64,000 bases of DNA from Corylus avellana (GCF_901000735.1 NC_081550.1:9876716-9940715); one strand, 5' to 3'; shown: positions 35,470 through 46,232, counted from the stretch's first letter. The notes: generated by a model not told the origin, from the letters alone. Made by a program: numbers and translations.

Positions 35470-36540
35470 TTATAACTTATAAGGCATTGTATATAAATGT
35501 CTTATTCCACTTTCTCTGCAGAAGGAATCCATGGCTTCATATTCACCTTCCCTATCATTATTCAAGTTTTTAATGGACCTTCCCAATTGTTTTTCTACCT
35601 CTAATTTATATTCTTTAAATTTTTCAATTGCTTCAGATTTATGTTTGATAAGGTAGATATGTCCATATCTTGAATAATCATCTGTAAAGGTAATAAAGTA
35701 TTCCATTCCTCTACGTGTTTTAGTTCTTAAAGGACCACATATGTCAGAATGAATTACTTCTAATAATTCTGATGATTTCCAGTTTTTTGAAAAAGATTTA
35801 CTAATCATTTTTCCCTTAATACATGATTCACATATATTAAAATCTTCAGAATTAATTCTAGGTAGTAATCCACTCTTACGCATTCTTTTCATTTTATTTT
35901 TGTTGATGTGGCTTAATCTTAAATGCTATAAGAAAGAACTATCTTCAGACGCATATGAATACAGTGAAATGGGATCTTTATTATCAACTTTGAGTAAATA
36001 CATACTGTCTATCTTTACACCCTTAACATATATTTTTCCCTTACAAATATAGACCTTCCCAGATTTAAACTTAATCCCATATCCTTTGCTATCTAATACG
36101 GGAACAGATATTAGATTTCTCCGGATATTTGGCACATATAGAACATTATGTAAAACAACGGAACACCATTTACCAGAAATCTTACATTTTCCTTTGCCTA
36201 GCACATCACTGTAAGTATTGTTGCCCATATACACTCTGTGTTCTCCGACCTTTTTCTCTTTGAAATCTAGGAAGAATTCTCGGTCTCTTGTAATATGTCT
36301 AGTTGCTGCCAAGTCTATCCACCAAGAATTTGAAGTCGGTTCTGCCATCATCACTCCAGTAATAGTCATAGCTATTTCTTTCTGTTTCTTGTCACTGTTG
36401 TTCTTTGGACAATTTGCCTTGAAATGCCCCATTTTGCCACATTTGAAACATGCTCCTTTGATTTTATTTTTACCTTTCGGCTTACCTTTCCATTTCTTTT
36501 TGAGCTTTCTTGGGGCTTGCCTTTGGATGATGGAGCACAT
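35470..36540 (-). pseudogene. Copia zinc knuckle, protease and integrase core (broken)
   Basis: Contains the CCHC knuckle CFKCGKMGHFKANCP, a protease-like site WWIDLAATRHIT, the pre-integrase motif and the integrase core with SDICGPL and FTDDYSRYGHIY. The protease site shows DLA where active Copia proteases have DSG or a close variant. TAG at 35923-35925 breaks the frame before HLRLSHINKNK, and a small insertion near 35470 shifts the frame before the QQNG block. Confidence 0.88.
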
Positions 36541-37193
36541 GAAGTCTGAGTATTGATTTGAGCCATCATGAGGTTACTAGATTGTCCTTCTCTCCTTCTT
36601 CTTTTCATCATTTCTTCTTTTAATACAAGCAAAACTGGTAAGGAAATTATGGATATTTCTTTTCCACTATGGGTCAGTGATGTTATCACATGTTCCCAAG
36701 ACAGAGGAAGACCATTAAGTATTGTGGTTACTTGCATTTTGTCGGATATTGAATGACCAACAGATGCAAGTTCCTTTGCAATGAGTTCCATTTGGTTTAC
36801 AAAGTCGCCCATATAGTCATTCTCACTCATACGTGCACTATTATATTTATCTAATAATAGTTGTATGTGAGTATCAGACCTAGGGCCATACTTTTCCTCT
36901 AATGCTTCCATTATTTCCTTAGCAATCTCGTATCCTTCAAAGAGTGGAATGATATTATCTTTCATGCTATGGAGGAGAGTGGCCTTTGCCATTAGGTCAT
37001 CTTCCATCCATTTTTCCTTTTTCTTGACAGCATCATCATTTTTCTCATCTTCTACTTCAAGTCTTTTTGATGTGAGAGTGTGTAAAGTTCTCTCATGCAT
37101 CAGTACATAAGAGATATGTCGTTTCCACATTCTAAAATTGATTCCATTAAGGCTTTCAACCTTTGAGGAATCTATACCGCTTTTAATAGCCAT
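36372..37193 (-). CDS. Copia gag polyprotein part
   Basis: A 273-residue frame with the UBN2-type gag pattern: LNGINFRMWKRHISYVL, LLHSMKDNIIPLFEGY, ALEEKYGPRSDTHIQ and ILNGLPLSWEHVITSL. It would form the particle that packages the element RNA. The frame loses register near 36520, so its C-terminus is out of frame with the zinc knuckle. Confidence 0.85.
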   Translation of the reverse strand: MAIKSGIDSSKVESLNGINFRMWKRHISYVLMHERTLHTLTSKRLEVEDEKNDDAVKKKEKWMEDDLMAKATLLHSMKDNIIPLFEGYEIAKEIMEALEEKYGPRSDTHIQLLLDKYNSARMSENDYMGDFVNQMELIAKELASVGHSISDKMQVTTILNGLPLSWEHVITSLTHSGKEISIISLPVLLVLKEEMMKRRRREGQSSNLMMAQINTQTSCAPSSKGKPQESSKRNGKVSRKVKIKSKEHVSNVAKWGISRQIVQRTTVTRNRKK

Positions 37194-37370
37194 TTTATAA
37201 TGTGGATACGATAAACTTTAATATAAATACAAATATTTGTTTACTATAACTGTAATGTATCAGATATTACTTATATACACACCAACAGAAAAATTAAAAA
37301 TGTATTTCTAAGTTATTACGAATTGACAAATAATAAAAATAGATAAGTTTATTTATTTTTATTTTAGAGA

Positions 37371-37829
37371 TCAGTCGTCTCTAGGATAGGTCAACCTTGC
37401 CTGGTAATCATTAATGCAGGCCTTGTAATACGGACGGTTTGGAACTACCGGTATGAACTGATCACCTCTTGGTGGAAGTGTGTATCGATTGTTGCCCATT
37501 GGACACAAATCCCTTAGACTTTGCTCAACTGTCCTTACGATCCTCAAAGGTCGTGGACCCCTCAAGCGTCTATCACTTGAAATCTCGGATTGAGCCAAAT
37601 CTGGTACAGTGAACTCCACTTCCTTATGCTCTGTAGGTGACAACCAACACAGACGAAAAAACCTCCTATTAGATTGCCTCTGACCTTGATGAGAAAACTC
37701 ACCCCTTCCCCAATTATATTTTTGGGAATTATAGTTTGAAAACCCTGCAATACTCTTGCCCCTCAAATTAGCTTTCCAATGCTTTTGAAATGAGTTAAAT
37801 TGAGGCTGTATTGAGTGAGAACGGGTCAA
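37371..37829 (-). CDS. Extra Copia ORF 2, Arg/Gln-rich, unknown function
   Basis: A 152-residue frame lies between extra ORF 1 and gag. It is rich in Gln, Arg, Asn and aromatic residues (QKYNWGRGEFSHQGQRQSN), like RNA-binding low-complexity proteins, and ends YPRDD. I know no family for it. It may be the continuation of extra ORF 1 after a frame break near 37900, since sequence of the same character starts just before its first Met. Confidence 0.45.
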   Translation of the reverse strand: MTRSHSIQPQFNSFQKHWKANLRGKSIAGFSNYNSQKYNWGRGEFSHQGQRQSNRRFFRLCWLSPTEHKEVEFTVPDLAQSEISSDRRLRGPRPLRIVRTVEQSLRDLCPMGNNRYTLPPRGDQFIPVVPNRPYYKACINDYQARLTYPRDD

Positions 37830-37919
37830 AAAACTACCTTGAGGTCGAAAATGGTGGTAATTACGGTACTGTTGAGCAGAACTGGGTCGGATTCAACCAG
37901 AATTGGGCGGGCCGGGTCT

Positions 37920-39038
37920 TTAGGCGTGCCACACTCCTGTCACGCACTGCACAGGTCTAATGCGTGGCGGGTTGGACACGCGGGTCGGATCGGCGAGTTG
38001 GACACTTTGGGCGGATCGGATCTCTGGGTCAGACCGGTGCTCCGGATTGCAATTCGGGTATCGGGTCGGTTCTGATCCGATTGTGCTGTGCTGGAAATGG
38101 GCTTGACCCGATTGGGCTTGGGCTCTTAGTACTGATTTTCGGGCCGTATGCTTCCACTTGGGCTCGGTTCGGGTCACTTCTTGGGTCGGGTTGTGAAAAT
38201 CCAAAACGGTGTCGTTTTTTGAATTATCCAAAACGACGTCGTGTCGTTTTTTACTCGCTTGTTCGAGAGTTCGGATTTTGGTGTCGTTTCGGTGTGAAAC
38301 GACATCATTCTTGATGGGACTGTAGACGTTCTCTGATGAGAACGAAACGGCGTCGTTCCTTTGAAGTGGAACGACGTCGTTTGGTGAGGATGGGGCGCGC
38401 CCCCTTGGAGACGCCGAAATGGCGTCGTTCCAAGGGGTAATTTCTTGTGCCCCTGGGTCAGACGCCTGAACGGCGTCGTTTGGGATATCTGACGCAAGGG
38501 TGTTTTTTTCCCCTTCCCTGTTGATCAAAATGGTGTAGTTTTGATCAAGAGTGGTTTCTTCTCCAGAAAAACTCCCGAAACAGTGATTTTTTGCAAAAAA
38601 AATTTCAGAATTATTTTCTAAAAAATCAGAATTATTTATTTCATTAACCCTAGAATTATTTTCTTCCCAAGAAGAACCATAAACCGCACCTTTGGTTGGG
38701 GATGATTCACCAACAACGTCAAAACCGGGAGGAGGAGAATTTTGGCTTTGAAGATCCACCGAAGGAGATGCATCAAACGGAGTTGCAAAGAATTCCTTCT
38801 TGTATTTTTGTTCCAGTAAATAGCATTTCTTCAAAGTTGAAAAATCTCCCGTAAATTTTGATCCACCAACAGTAACTTTAAGAAGTTCTTCATGTGGGTT
38901 TGAGATTATCAAATGTAGATTATAAAATGCCACAAAAGATGCCAAACCTAGACTTTGTCTGTTGATGGTTTGCAAAATTTCCTTCATGTACTCCCTATTT
39001 TTTTCATCAGAATCTGGTTTTTCTTCTTTGTCTTCCAT
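37920..39038 (-). CDS. Extra Copia ORF 1 starting at the primer-binding site, unknown function
   Basis: A 372-residue uninterrupted frame opens with ATG at 39038, two or three bases beyond the PBS. Copia elements usually start gag here. The N-terminal 130 residues look globular (LGLASFVAFYNLHLIISNPH, then TVGGSKFTGDF). The middle is Ser/Asn-rich with repeated NDVV/NDAV peptides, caused by a repeated palindromic DNA word. The end is Arg/Pro-rich and GC-rich. No match to gag, env or a host family comes to mind. It could be a captured host sequence or a lineage-specific leader protein. Confidence 0.5.
   Translation of the reverse strand: MEDKEEKPDSDEKNREYMKEILQTINRQSLGLASFVAFYNLHLIISNPHEELLKVTVGGSKFTGDFSTLKKCYLLEQKYKKEFFATPFDASPSVDLQSQNSPPPGFDVVGESSPTKGAVYGSSWEENNSRVNEINNSDFLENNSEIFFAKNHCFGSFSGEETTLDQNYTILINREGEKNTLASDIPNDAVQASDPGAQEITPWNDAISASPRGRAPSSPNDVVPLQRNDAVSFSSENVYSPIKNDVVSHRNDTKIRTLEQASKKRHDVVLDNSKNDTVLDFHNPTQEVTRTEPKWKHTARKSVLRAQAQSGQAHFQHSTIGSEPTRYPNCNPEHRSDPEIRSAQSVQLADPTRVSNPPRIRPVQCVTGVWHA
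38195..38545. repeat. Cluster of about eight imperfect palindromes of the type aacgacgtcgtt
   Basis: Variants include aaaacggtgtcgttttttg, aaaacgacgtcg, gaaacgacatcattc, aaacggcgtcgttcc, ggaacgacgtcgtttgg, atggcgtcgttcc, gaacggcgtcgtttggg and aatggtgtagtttt. They are spaced 25-60 bp apart in the leader of the Copia element, inside extra ORF 1. Confidence 0.8.
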
Positions 39039-39039
39039 A

Positions 39040-39055
39040 ACCTGGCTCTGATACT
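39040..39055 (-). other. Copia primer-binding site
   Basis: The minus strand reads AGTATCAGAGCCAGGTT directly after the 5' LTR. It is complementary to the 3' end of initiator methionine tRNA with about one mismatch (TGG to TAG). Confidence 0.85.
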
Positions 39056-39057
39056 AC

Positions 39058-39322
39058 TGTTAAAATAATATAAACGTATGATCTTGTTTGTAGGAATCTC
39101 CCGTTAGGGTGGATATCCAATGGAGGACAAAAGCAACGTGATAATGAGAGAATGAAGTTTTGACGTACGTTCCTCTCATTATCAAACTCTATTTATAGAG
39201 TTAGACTATGACTCTTCATCAAGAGTCACACCTTGTCACTTTATCATAACCACCATGGAAGGTTGTGATTGGCTATGGAAATGACCACATTAGTTATGGT
39301 GTGATCACCCTTTAAACCATCA
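39058..39322 (-). repeat. Copia 5' LTR (right copy)
   Basis: The partner of 32570-32834. It holds the palindromic TATA motif ctctatttatagag at 39187-39200, which should drive minus-strand transcription. Confidence 0.93.
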
Positions 39323-39790
39323 GGAGGCTGAGCGAAGACAACGACACCATTGTTGTGTGGGTGGGAGAGACAGAAGGAGCGACCGAGGGAGAGAGAGAGA
39401 GAGAGAAGGCTGAGAGAAAAATTATACAATAAAAGTAATCCTTGAGAAATAATAAAATAATCATCTAGTGTGGTACATGATTAGCAAAATAATGTTATTC
39501 TTTTTGTTTTTTTTACATGCAAAATAGTGTTATTCACTGTAGCAAAATGTCTACTTTAACTACTCTATGGCTAATCTGTTGGAGACAAAAAAAGGTTCAA
39601 AATAGCTAAATATAGCTATTATCAACACTTTAGCTAATCTGCTGAATTATTATCAATTAATGTAAGATAATTCTATAAAGAGAGACACGTCAAATGGACA
39701 CGTCAAATGTAGACGCATTGATACAAATAATAAGTTATTTTTCCGTATACATATATATATATATATATTTTCGTTAAATATCTTTCAATC
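39323..39790. other. Right part of the older TIR element and AT-rich gap
   Basis: Starts with the TSD ggagg, then a GA microsatellite (about 39388-39412), then the border region of the older TIR element to about 39655. The rest is AT-rich, with a TA run near 39755. No gene is seen. Confidence 0.45.
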
Positions 39791-40920
39791 CCTTATGGTT
39801 TAACGACTTTATTTTTTGCCTCCTTGGTTTCAATTTGTATCACAAATGCTAGTTGGGTAATGGTCAAAAACAGAGATGATACCTCCGTCTAAATTCCATT
39901 CAAAATTTAACGGAAAGCCACGCTAGTACCATTAAAAAGTCGACACGTGTCCATATAATTAAAAATACAAAATAAAAATTTTAAAATTAAAAATATTTGG
40001 GAAAACTTTACTTTAGATCCTTGAATTATCACGCGATTTGACATATCTCCCCCGAACTTTGAAACCTCTCAATTTGGACTCCTGAACTTTGAATTGCAAT
40101 AAATTTGAACTCATTCGTTAATTTTTTCCGTTAAAACCCTTAAAAAGAAAAAATTACCATTCAATTTTCTTTTTAATAAGAAAAAAATTGAAAAAAATGG
40201 AAAAAAAAAAAATTTGAAGAAAAGGGTCACAAGGTGGCCCAACTATGGATCACCTTGTGATTTTTTTTTTATAATATTTTTTTTAAAAAAAAATTAATTT
40301 GAAATTAAGGGTAAATTTAAAATTTTATAAAAAAATTTAGGGGTATAAACTTTATTGTATCACTTTTAACATTGAAAATTTGATAGAGGGGTTCAAATTG
40401 ATTGCAATTGAAAATTCAGGGGTCCAAATTGAGAGGTTTCAAAGTTCAGGGGTATGTCAAATCACGTGGTAGATCGATGGTCTAAAGTAAAGTTTCTCAA
40501 AAAAAAGTTATAAAATTAAAAAAAAAAATCAGGAATAGGTGGCTCGAAAGCACTTCTTTTATTCTCATTACTGGGACCAATTCTTATGGTCTCTAGGTGG
40601 TTCAAGAACCCCCAATGACCAATTGAAAAAAGTAAAAATAAAAAGAATTTAGATTACTCTGTGGTTTTCCACACCCTAGATCCGGGTTAGTGGCTCTATG
40701 CCATCTTTCCCCTGTGAGCCAATTTTAGAATAATTTTAATTTTGTATTTTTAATTAATATATGGATATGTGTCGATTTTTTAATGGTGCTGACATGGTTT
40801 TTCGTCAAATTTTGGACTGAATTTTGATGGAGGTACCATCTCTATTTTTTTGCCATTACCTATATACCATTTGTGATACAAATTGAAACCAAGATCACCT
40901 AAAGTCTTTAAATCACAAGG
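39791..40920. mobile_element. Outer MITE with long inverted ends, containing a nested MITE
   Basis: Left end ccttatggtttaacgacttt and right end (read inward) ccttgtgatttaaagacttt are inverted. Similarity extends about 180 bp through ttggtttcaatttgtatcac and cgacacgtgtccatata. A second MITE lies in the middle. No TSD was fixed. Confidence 0.75.
40004..40499. mobile_element. Inner MITE (family of 30546 and 47887) nested in the outer MITE
   Basis: Ends ggaaaactttactttagatc and (read inward) gagaaactttactttagacc, with the typical phrases ctctcaatttggactcctga and its inverted partner. The centre contains tggcccaactatggatcacc. It must have inserted after the outer MITE. Confidence 0.8.
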
Positions 40921-41486
40921 TTTTTTTTTTTTTTTTTTTTTAAATAAAAAAAAAAAAAACTGGAATACAAAATATGTCTTTGATGATCTACACCGAAGGA
41001 AGACAAAATATCTTTCCCATTATGGAAATATCATCTATTGCATGATTTGCATCACAATAATGATACAATGCATTAAAAAAAAAAAGATTAATAATATCAT
41101 TGGCTCTGGATTGAACCTAGATGATAAGACAATGGATAAGTTGAAAGCACTTCTTGACATAGAAGATATGGTTTTGTTTTATGGAAAGGAGAAGATATGG
41201 TTATAAGATATGAACTTCACCGACTAAATACAGATTGATTGCTTCTCAATTTCTTTAAAAAAAGAAAGACAATTTATTGAAAATTTTGAAAGAGACCAAA
41301 GTAAGAAATGACTAGGTATTGTAGATTACATTAATTGTGATGCTGATGGTGGCACAATTTTTTTGGTGATGGTGGGGCAATATTTGTTGTAGTTATTGGC
41401 TATGTAGGTGTAGGAGTCTTCTCAGGGTGGTTCAATGTTTATTTATTTATTTTTTTTGGACCTTACGCGAAACTTTTAAATGGGCC

Positions 41487-41520
<34 letters not shown>

Positions 41521-42838
41521 ATTTATATATTAATTAAATAATATTTATTTTAGTATTATTTTTATATTTAGAGTTCTCATTTTTATTAATCCTTACAAAA
41601 ATAAATACAATAATAAAAAAATTAATTAATATATATATATTTTTTTATGAATCAATCCAAGAACCGCACCAAATCTATGCCAAGCACATATTCCAAAACT
41701 GAAGCACACAAAAGAAAACTAACCAATAATAATAATAATAATAAAAAAACCACCAGAAATATTATCAAGAACCCATACAAAATTAAAAAAAAAAAAATCA
41801 TATCGTGGCAGTAGCTTCCTCACTTGATTCTTTGATACACCTCTCTTTCAAACAAAACTCACGAAAAAATTTGTTAAAAACTAATACAAAATCCAAAAGA
41901 AAAACCAAGCACATAAATAAACATTACAAAAAAAAAAAAAATCAATTTTTTTAATTTTATTTATTATTATTTTTTCTTTTTGTGAATCCTTACATCTTTG
42001 ATACATCTGTTTCAAAAAAAACCCACAAAAAAAATTGACAAAAACCCATACAAAACCCAAATGAAAAATCAAGCACAGAAATAAACATTACAAAAAAAAA
42101 AAAAAAAAATCAGCTTTTTTTTTTATGAATCCTTACCTCATTGATACACCTGTTTCTCTCTCTTGCCCAACCTCTCCCTCTCTCTCTCTCTCTCTCTTCA
42201 TCTCTCTCCATCACGTTCTGTTTTGAGTGAAACTAAGGAAAGAGAAAAAAATAGATAAGAGGGGAGGCTAGCGGCAGTGAAAAAGAAAAGGGAGAAAGAA
42301 AAATAAAGGAAAGAAAGTGGGTTGTTAGTTAGGGTTAAAATGATCTTTTAATATCAAATAATTTCGGATGCATAGGTAAATAGACTCTTTTTAAGTATAA
42401 GAATATTTGCTTTTCTGGGTTAATTGGTCTTATTCTACTAAGGACTTATTATATTAATGCCTTATTAAATTGAACCATTTTTTAAATTACTTACTAATTA
42501 TGATTAGAGGCTTTAAGTTTTTATGAAAAAAAAAATTAGGCCTAATTAAAAAAAAGAAAAAAGGCCTTAAATTAAAAAAAAAAAAAATTATTAAAAATTT
42601 TTTTGGGCAATTTTTTTTTTTTGAGCCTTATTAATCCAGAGGCCTTAAGCGAGCGCCTGACTCGCCTTCTAGCCAGCTCTGAGTCTTCTATTGGTGATAA
42701 AATTATTATCATTGTGATGACTATGGTTTTTGGATATATAAGGTGTCTTTGTGTGATAGTTAGGGGTCAGGTAGCAATTCGTGTTCATGTGTCGAGTTCG
42801 AGTTGTGTCAAGGTATGAGTATAAGGCTATATAAGTCA
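40921..42838. other. AT-rich region with degenerate repeats, no gene
   Basis: Long poly-T and poly-A runs, a CT microsatellite (about 42175-42205), and ggcctt-containing words at 41480 and 42640 that may be the degenerate ends of a DNA transposon (ggccttaagcgagcgcctga). Short frames here lack domains. I support no gene. Confidence 0.35.
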
Positions 42839-42966
42839 ACCCAAAACAACAGTTAAACAAGTCAAAAATCAAATTTGGGTAGAAATTTTTTTTAATTGTA
42901 AACCCAAAACATCGGTTAAATAAGTCAAAAATCAAATTTGGGTAGAATTTTTTTTTTTTAATTGTA
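42839..42966. repeat. Direct tandem duplication, about 65-bp unit
   Basis: The phrase aagtcaaaaatcaaatttgg occurs twice, each time preceded by acccaaaaca and followed by a T run and aattgta. Confidence 0.75.
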
Positions 42967-43904
42967 TTTATAATTTTATTTTATTAAAGCAACATGCTTT
43001 ATCCTATGAGATTAATGAAATCGATATCTTTTATCAGAAAAAAATAAATAAATCAAAGGGTGTAAGATTCCTCATAAATTCTCTGAGTTTTTAGTAAAAT
43101 TCATCAAGTTTTGATGCATTCAAATAAAACTTTATTTTATGTGCTAAAACTTCCAAAATTTGAAAATTTGAATGGAAAAGTAGTAGTGACGTTGTGTGAT
43201 CTACCATCACTATTTAACAATATAAAAATTCAAACACATACCACTAAAAAATTGAGAATAAGGATTCGGTATAAATTAAGTTTTTGCCCTCCATTAATAA
43301 GATGACACATCAGTATGAAACAACAAAAGTGAGTATTGAGAAAATATTAGATCTCTATCTTTATCTTTTAATTTTTGTTTTCCCTCTACATCTAATGTAC
43401 CAGAACTCTAGATTTCCACAAAATAATATACATTAAAAAGCTTACTTTGTTTTTGTTTTTGTTTTTGTTTTTTTTTTTTTCGACTTTTTGTCCCAAACTC
43501 TTCTTTGAACGTGGCTTTGATACCAAATGTGTTGACCGGTTATTCCAGCAAGACAAACTCCAAGTGGAAGTAAAGTAGACAAAGAAAACAAATAGGAAAG
43601 AAGGAAAAAGAATTTATGCAGAAAAACACAAAGAATTGGGGAGGAAGTGGAATATTTTCTTAACTTTTTCTTATATTCTTCTTTGTCTAAATTTTATTTT
43701 TTCCAACAATTTCCTACACAAAAGCAACTTTTACTTTTTTGAATACAAATTTCAAGAACACACATGGACAGATGGGCTTACTACGAACCAAGCTAGGTTC
43801 ACATAACACAACCCAAGTAAATTAATCATCCCTTTTCCCTTCCCCACATTGAATAGTAATAAAAAAAATAAAATAAAATATAATAAAATTAATCATCAAC
43901 AGGA
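42967..43904. other. Gap without gene
   Basis: AT-rich. A short stretch (43520-43640, ttgataccaaatgtgttgac onward) resembles retrotransposon-internal text, but nothing can be assigned. Confidence 0.3.
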
Positions 43905-44324
43905 AAAGTCAAAGGCACATTTTTTTTTTGATTTTGTCTTTACGAATTACAATGCATTTTCACGTTGCCACCATAAATTACCAATTGTGACATCAGACCA
44001 CCATAAACTATTATTTTGTATCCAAAACTTCTATCTTGTCAGTCAAAATCATTAACTCAGACGGTCAAAGTGACAATACGTTGTAGTTCATAGAAGCAAA
44101 GCGACAATAAATTATAGTTTATGGAGACAAAGTGACGAATAGATTGTCTAAGTTAATGCCTTTAACTGACGAAAAGAGGGGTTTTGGGCACAAAATGGTA
44201 GTTCATGAGCGTTAGATGTCACAGTTAGTAGTTAATGAAAAAAAATGCTAAGGCGTTGTAGTTCATTAAGGCAAAATATAGTTTTTTTTTTTTTTTTTTT
44301 TTAAGTAAAGTCAAAGGGCACATT
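43905..44324. mobile_element. Fold-back element flanked by 17-bp direct repeats
   Basis: The near-identical sequences aaagtcaaaggcacatt (43905-43921) and aaagtcaaagggcacatt (44307-44324) flank about 385 bp. The two halves are inverted versions of each other: ttttgtctttacgaattaca at left, and (read inward) attttgccttaatgaactac at right. Each half begins with a T/A run. Confidence 0.65.
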
Positions 44325-44477
44325 AATCTATAATAGCTTTTCATCATTCCGACTCTTTGTAAGATATTGCTTGCATACTTTTGCTGGCACAAGAATATTT
44401 ATTTTTCAAAATATTCTTTCTCTCTCCCAATTTTTGCAATCTCATCTTAAACAACTTATGGGGCGAGAAATATTAAG

Positions 44478-44690
44478 GGAGTTAAATCAGAGTAAATTAA
44501 TATATATATTAGGATACTATATCTAATCTAAAAGTTTAAATTAATGATTATTATTTTTTATTTTATTTTATTAACGTGAAAATGGAGTTAAATCAGAGTA
44601 AATTAATATATACATTAGGACACTATATCTAATCCAAAAGTTTAAATTAATGATTATTATTATTTTTTTATATTTTATTAACATGAGATA
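44478..44690. repeat. Tandem duplication, 106-bp unit
   Basis: Two copies begin ggagttaaatcagagtaaat and include ctatatctaatc and aaaagtttaaattaatgatt. They differ at a few positions. Confidence 0.85.
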
Positions 44691-46075
44691 CAAACTTTAC
44701 AAGTTTACGCACAACAACCTAAAAACGCTTTAAGGTGCTGAAATGTGAGCAATTAATTACTGCTTTTTGGGTCAGAATGAAACTAATTTTCAAAGTTCTA
44801 ACCTTTCATGTCAGGGTCAAGCTTAACTACATATAATACCTAGCTTTTTCAAACCAATATTAAGAAAAGATAAAAAGCTATCACGAAAATCAAAGCTCTT
44901 ACATGAAATATAACACATAAATTAAGATTAGGTTAAACTTTATATCTCAAGGATACGAGCTTTTAAGCTTTAAGCTTTAAGAGCACAAAACTCTCATGAA
45001 GTGCTCGTTGAATCAACTTTTATTAAAAAAGTCATAAATTCAATGATTTATGGATATCCTACATCAGTCGTATAGAAGTTGTATAAGATTTAAGCTTTTA
45101 GATTTACTCATTCCGCATACACGGTAAAACCGTTTAAACATTTTTATTAGCCCTCCCCATTTTTGGTTTTGTGATCCACCACACCCACGTTGCATTGGAG
45201 AAGGACCCTCTCTATTTTATTTGAAATGGAAGGGATCCATTTAGTTGTTTTAATAGAGTAATTTAGTCCAAATAAAAAAAGGGTGCCCAAAAATGATAAA
45301 ATTGTCCTCTAAAAACAACTAACTTGTTCCTCTCAATTTCATTTGAAATGGAGAGGATCTAAGTCCCGTTGCATTAGGTACTGATAGAGTTCTATTGCAA
45401 GATATAATTCAATTTTTGAATTGCATGGTTCTTGAAAAATTCACTGAACATGTCTACTACAATTACAACAATAGACAGCTTCTAACACAGACCCAAAAAA
45501 GAAAACCTAACAGGTACAATGGTCTTATGAGCACAATATATAAACTATGAGAAACTTCACAAAGAACCCTTGAGCTATTACGCAATTTGAAAAGATGTCT
45601 CAAATTATAAGTTTCTAATTTTTATATATTTTACAAAAATTTTCAGTTTCTAATTTTATATATGTATAAATAATTTTTATATTTTTTATTATGAGTTATA
45701 GGTGTCGTTATATAATTAGATCTGAGTCACTTGACGTGACAAACTAACAAAATTTATCAATATTTTTTTACTTTTTCATAACAATTTTTTTATTTTTTTT
45801 ATTTTTATATCAATCAAATTTTGCTACAATTTCAAACCGAATAGCCCCATTGTTGGCGTGAATTGAGGGAGTTTGAACTGGCTATCATCTTGAACTGGGG
45901 GCAGCTGATTAGCCTGCGTGAAATACGGGACAGCTGGAGGTCTGGCTTGCTGATGTGTTAGCAGCTGAGAGGTGTGCTGCCTTGCCGAAAGTTATGATTT
46001 AACAGGCAAAATTCATCTCGAGTTGCTCCTAGTTTTGGCACATGGATGTATGTATATTGTATACGAGTTGTAGTG
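44691..46075. other. Intergenic stretch with MITE fragments
   Basis: About 45190-45385 is an inverted pair built on tttcatttgaaatggagagg and its partner, probably a small MITE. About 45550-45620 resembles one end of the 30546 MITE family. No gene is seen. Confidence 0.4.
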
Positions 46076-46232
46076 CCTATTTTCAAGGGTTGCAGGTGAA
46101 GTTTTGGTACATTTATCTGACTTTTATGCTCCCTATTTCAAATGTTAGCGAGGCCTATTTTCAAGGGTTGCAGGTGAAGTTTTGGCAGATATATATGGTT
46201 TGTAGTTCGTATTTTCAAAGGTTGCAGGTGTA
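46076..46232. repeat. Interspersed direct repeat, 35-bp core, three copies
   Basis: The core tattttcaagggttgcaggt occurs at about 46078 and 46154, and with one change near 46210. The first two are followed by gaagttttgg. Confidence 0.7.

Larger units (their letters stand above)
32570..39322 (-). mobile_element. Copia LTR retrotransposon, recent but defective, with extra 5' ORFs
   Basis: Two 265-bp LTRs (TG...CA) flank the internal region, and ggagg is duplicated outside. By eye the LTRs differ at 7 of 265 positions (about 97.4% identity), so insertion is fairly recent. On the minus strand the order is 5' LTR, PBS for initiator Met-tRNA, a 372-codon ORF, a second small ORF, gag, zinc knuckle, protease, integrase, reverse transcriptase, RNase H, PPT, 3' LTR. 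The integrase-before-RT order defines Copia. Breaks: a gag/zinc-knuckle frameshift near 36520, TAG at 35923-35925, a frameshift near 35470, TAG at 34500-34502, a frameshift near 34400, an internal deletion near 33870 at the RT/RNase H junction and a frameshift near 33770. It cannot encode its own proteins now. Confidence 0.95.
31955..39655. mobile_element. Older TIR element with captured transporter exon, split by the Copia insertion
   Basis: The left border region (agcatttccagcaataataa, then ttttagctatt near 32010) resembles the right border read inward (cagcagattagctaaagtg, then atttagctattttgaa). The resemblance is an imperfect inverted repeat of about 100 bp. Inside are CT-rich (32130) and GA-rich (39385) tracts, also in inverted arrangement, and a transporter-like exon (32340). 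The Copia element occupies 32570-39322 in the middle; without it the unit would be about 950 bp. Borders are approximate and no TSD was fixed. Confidence 0.45.

Noticed and set aside
40883..41206. 107-codon frame with Lys/Phe runs
   Set aside because: It starts in the end of a MITE and crosses poly-T and poly-A runs; low-complexity chance ORF.
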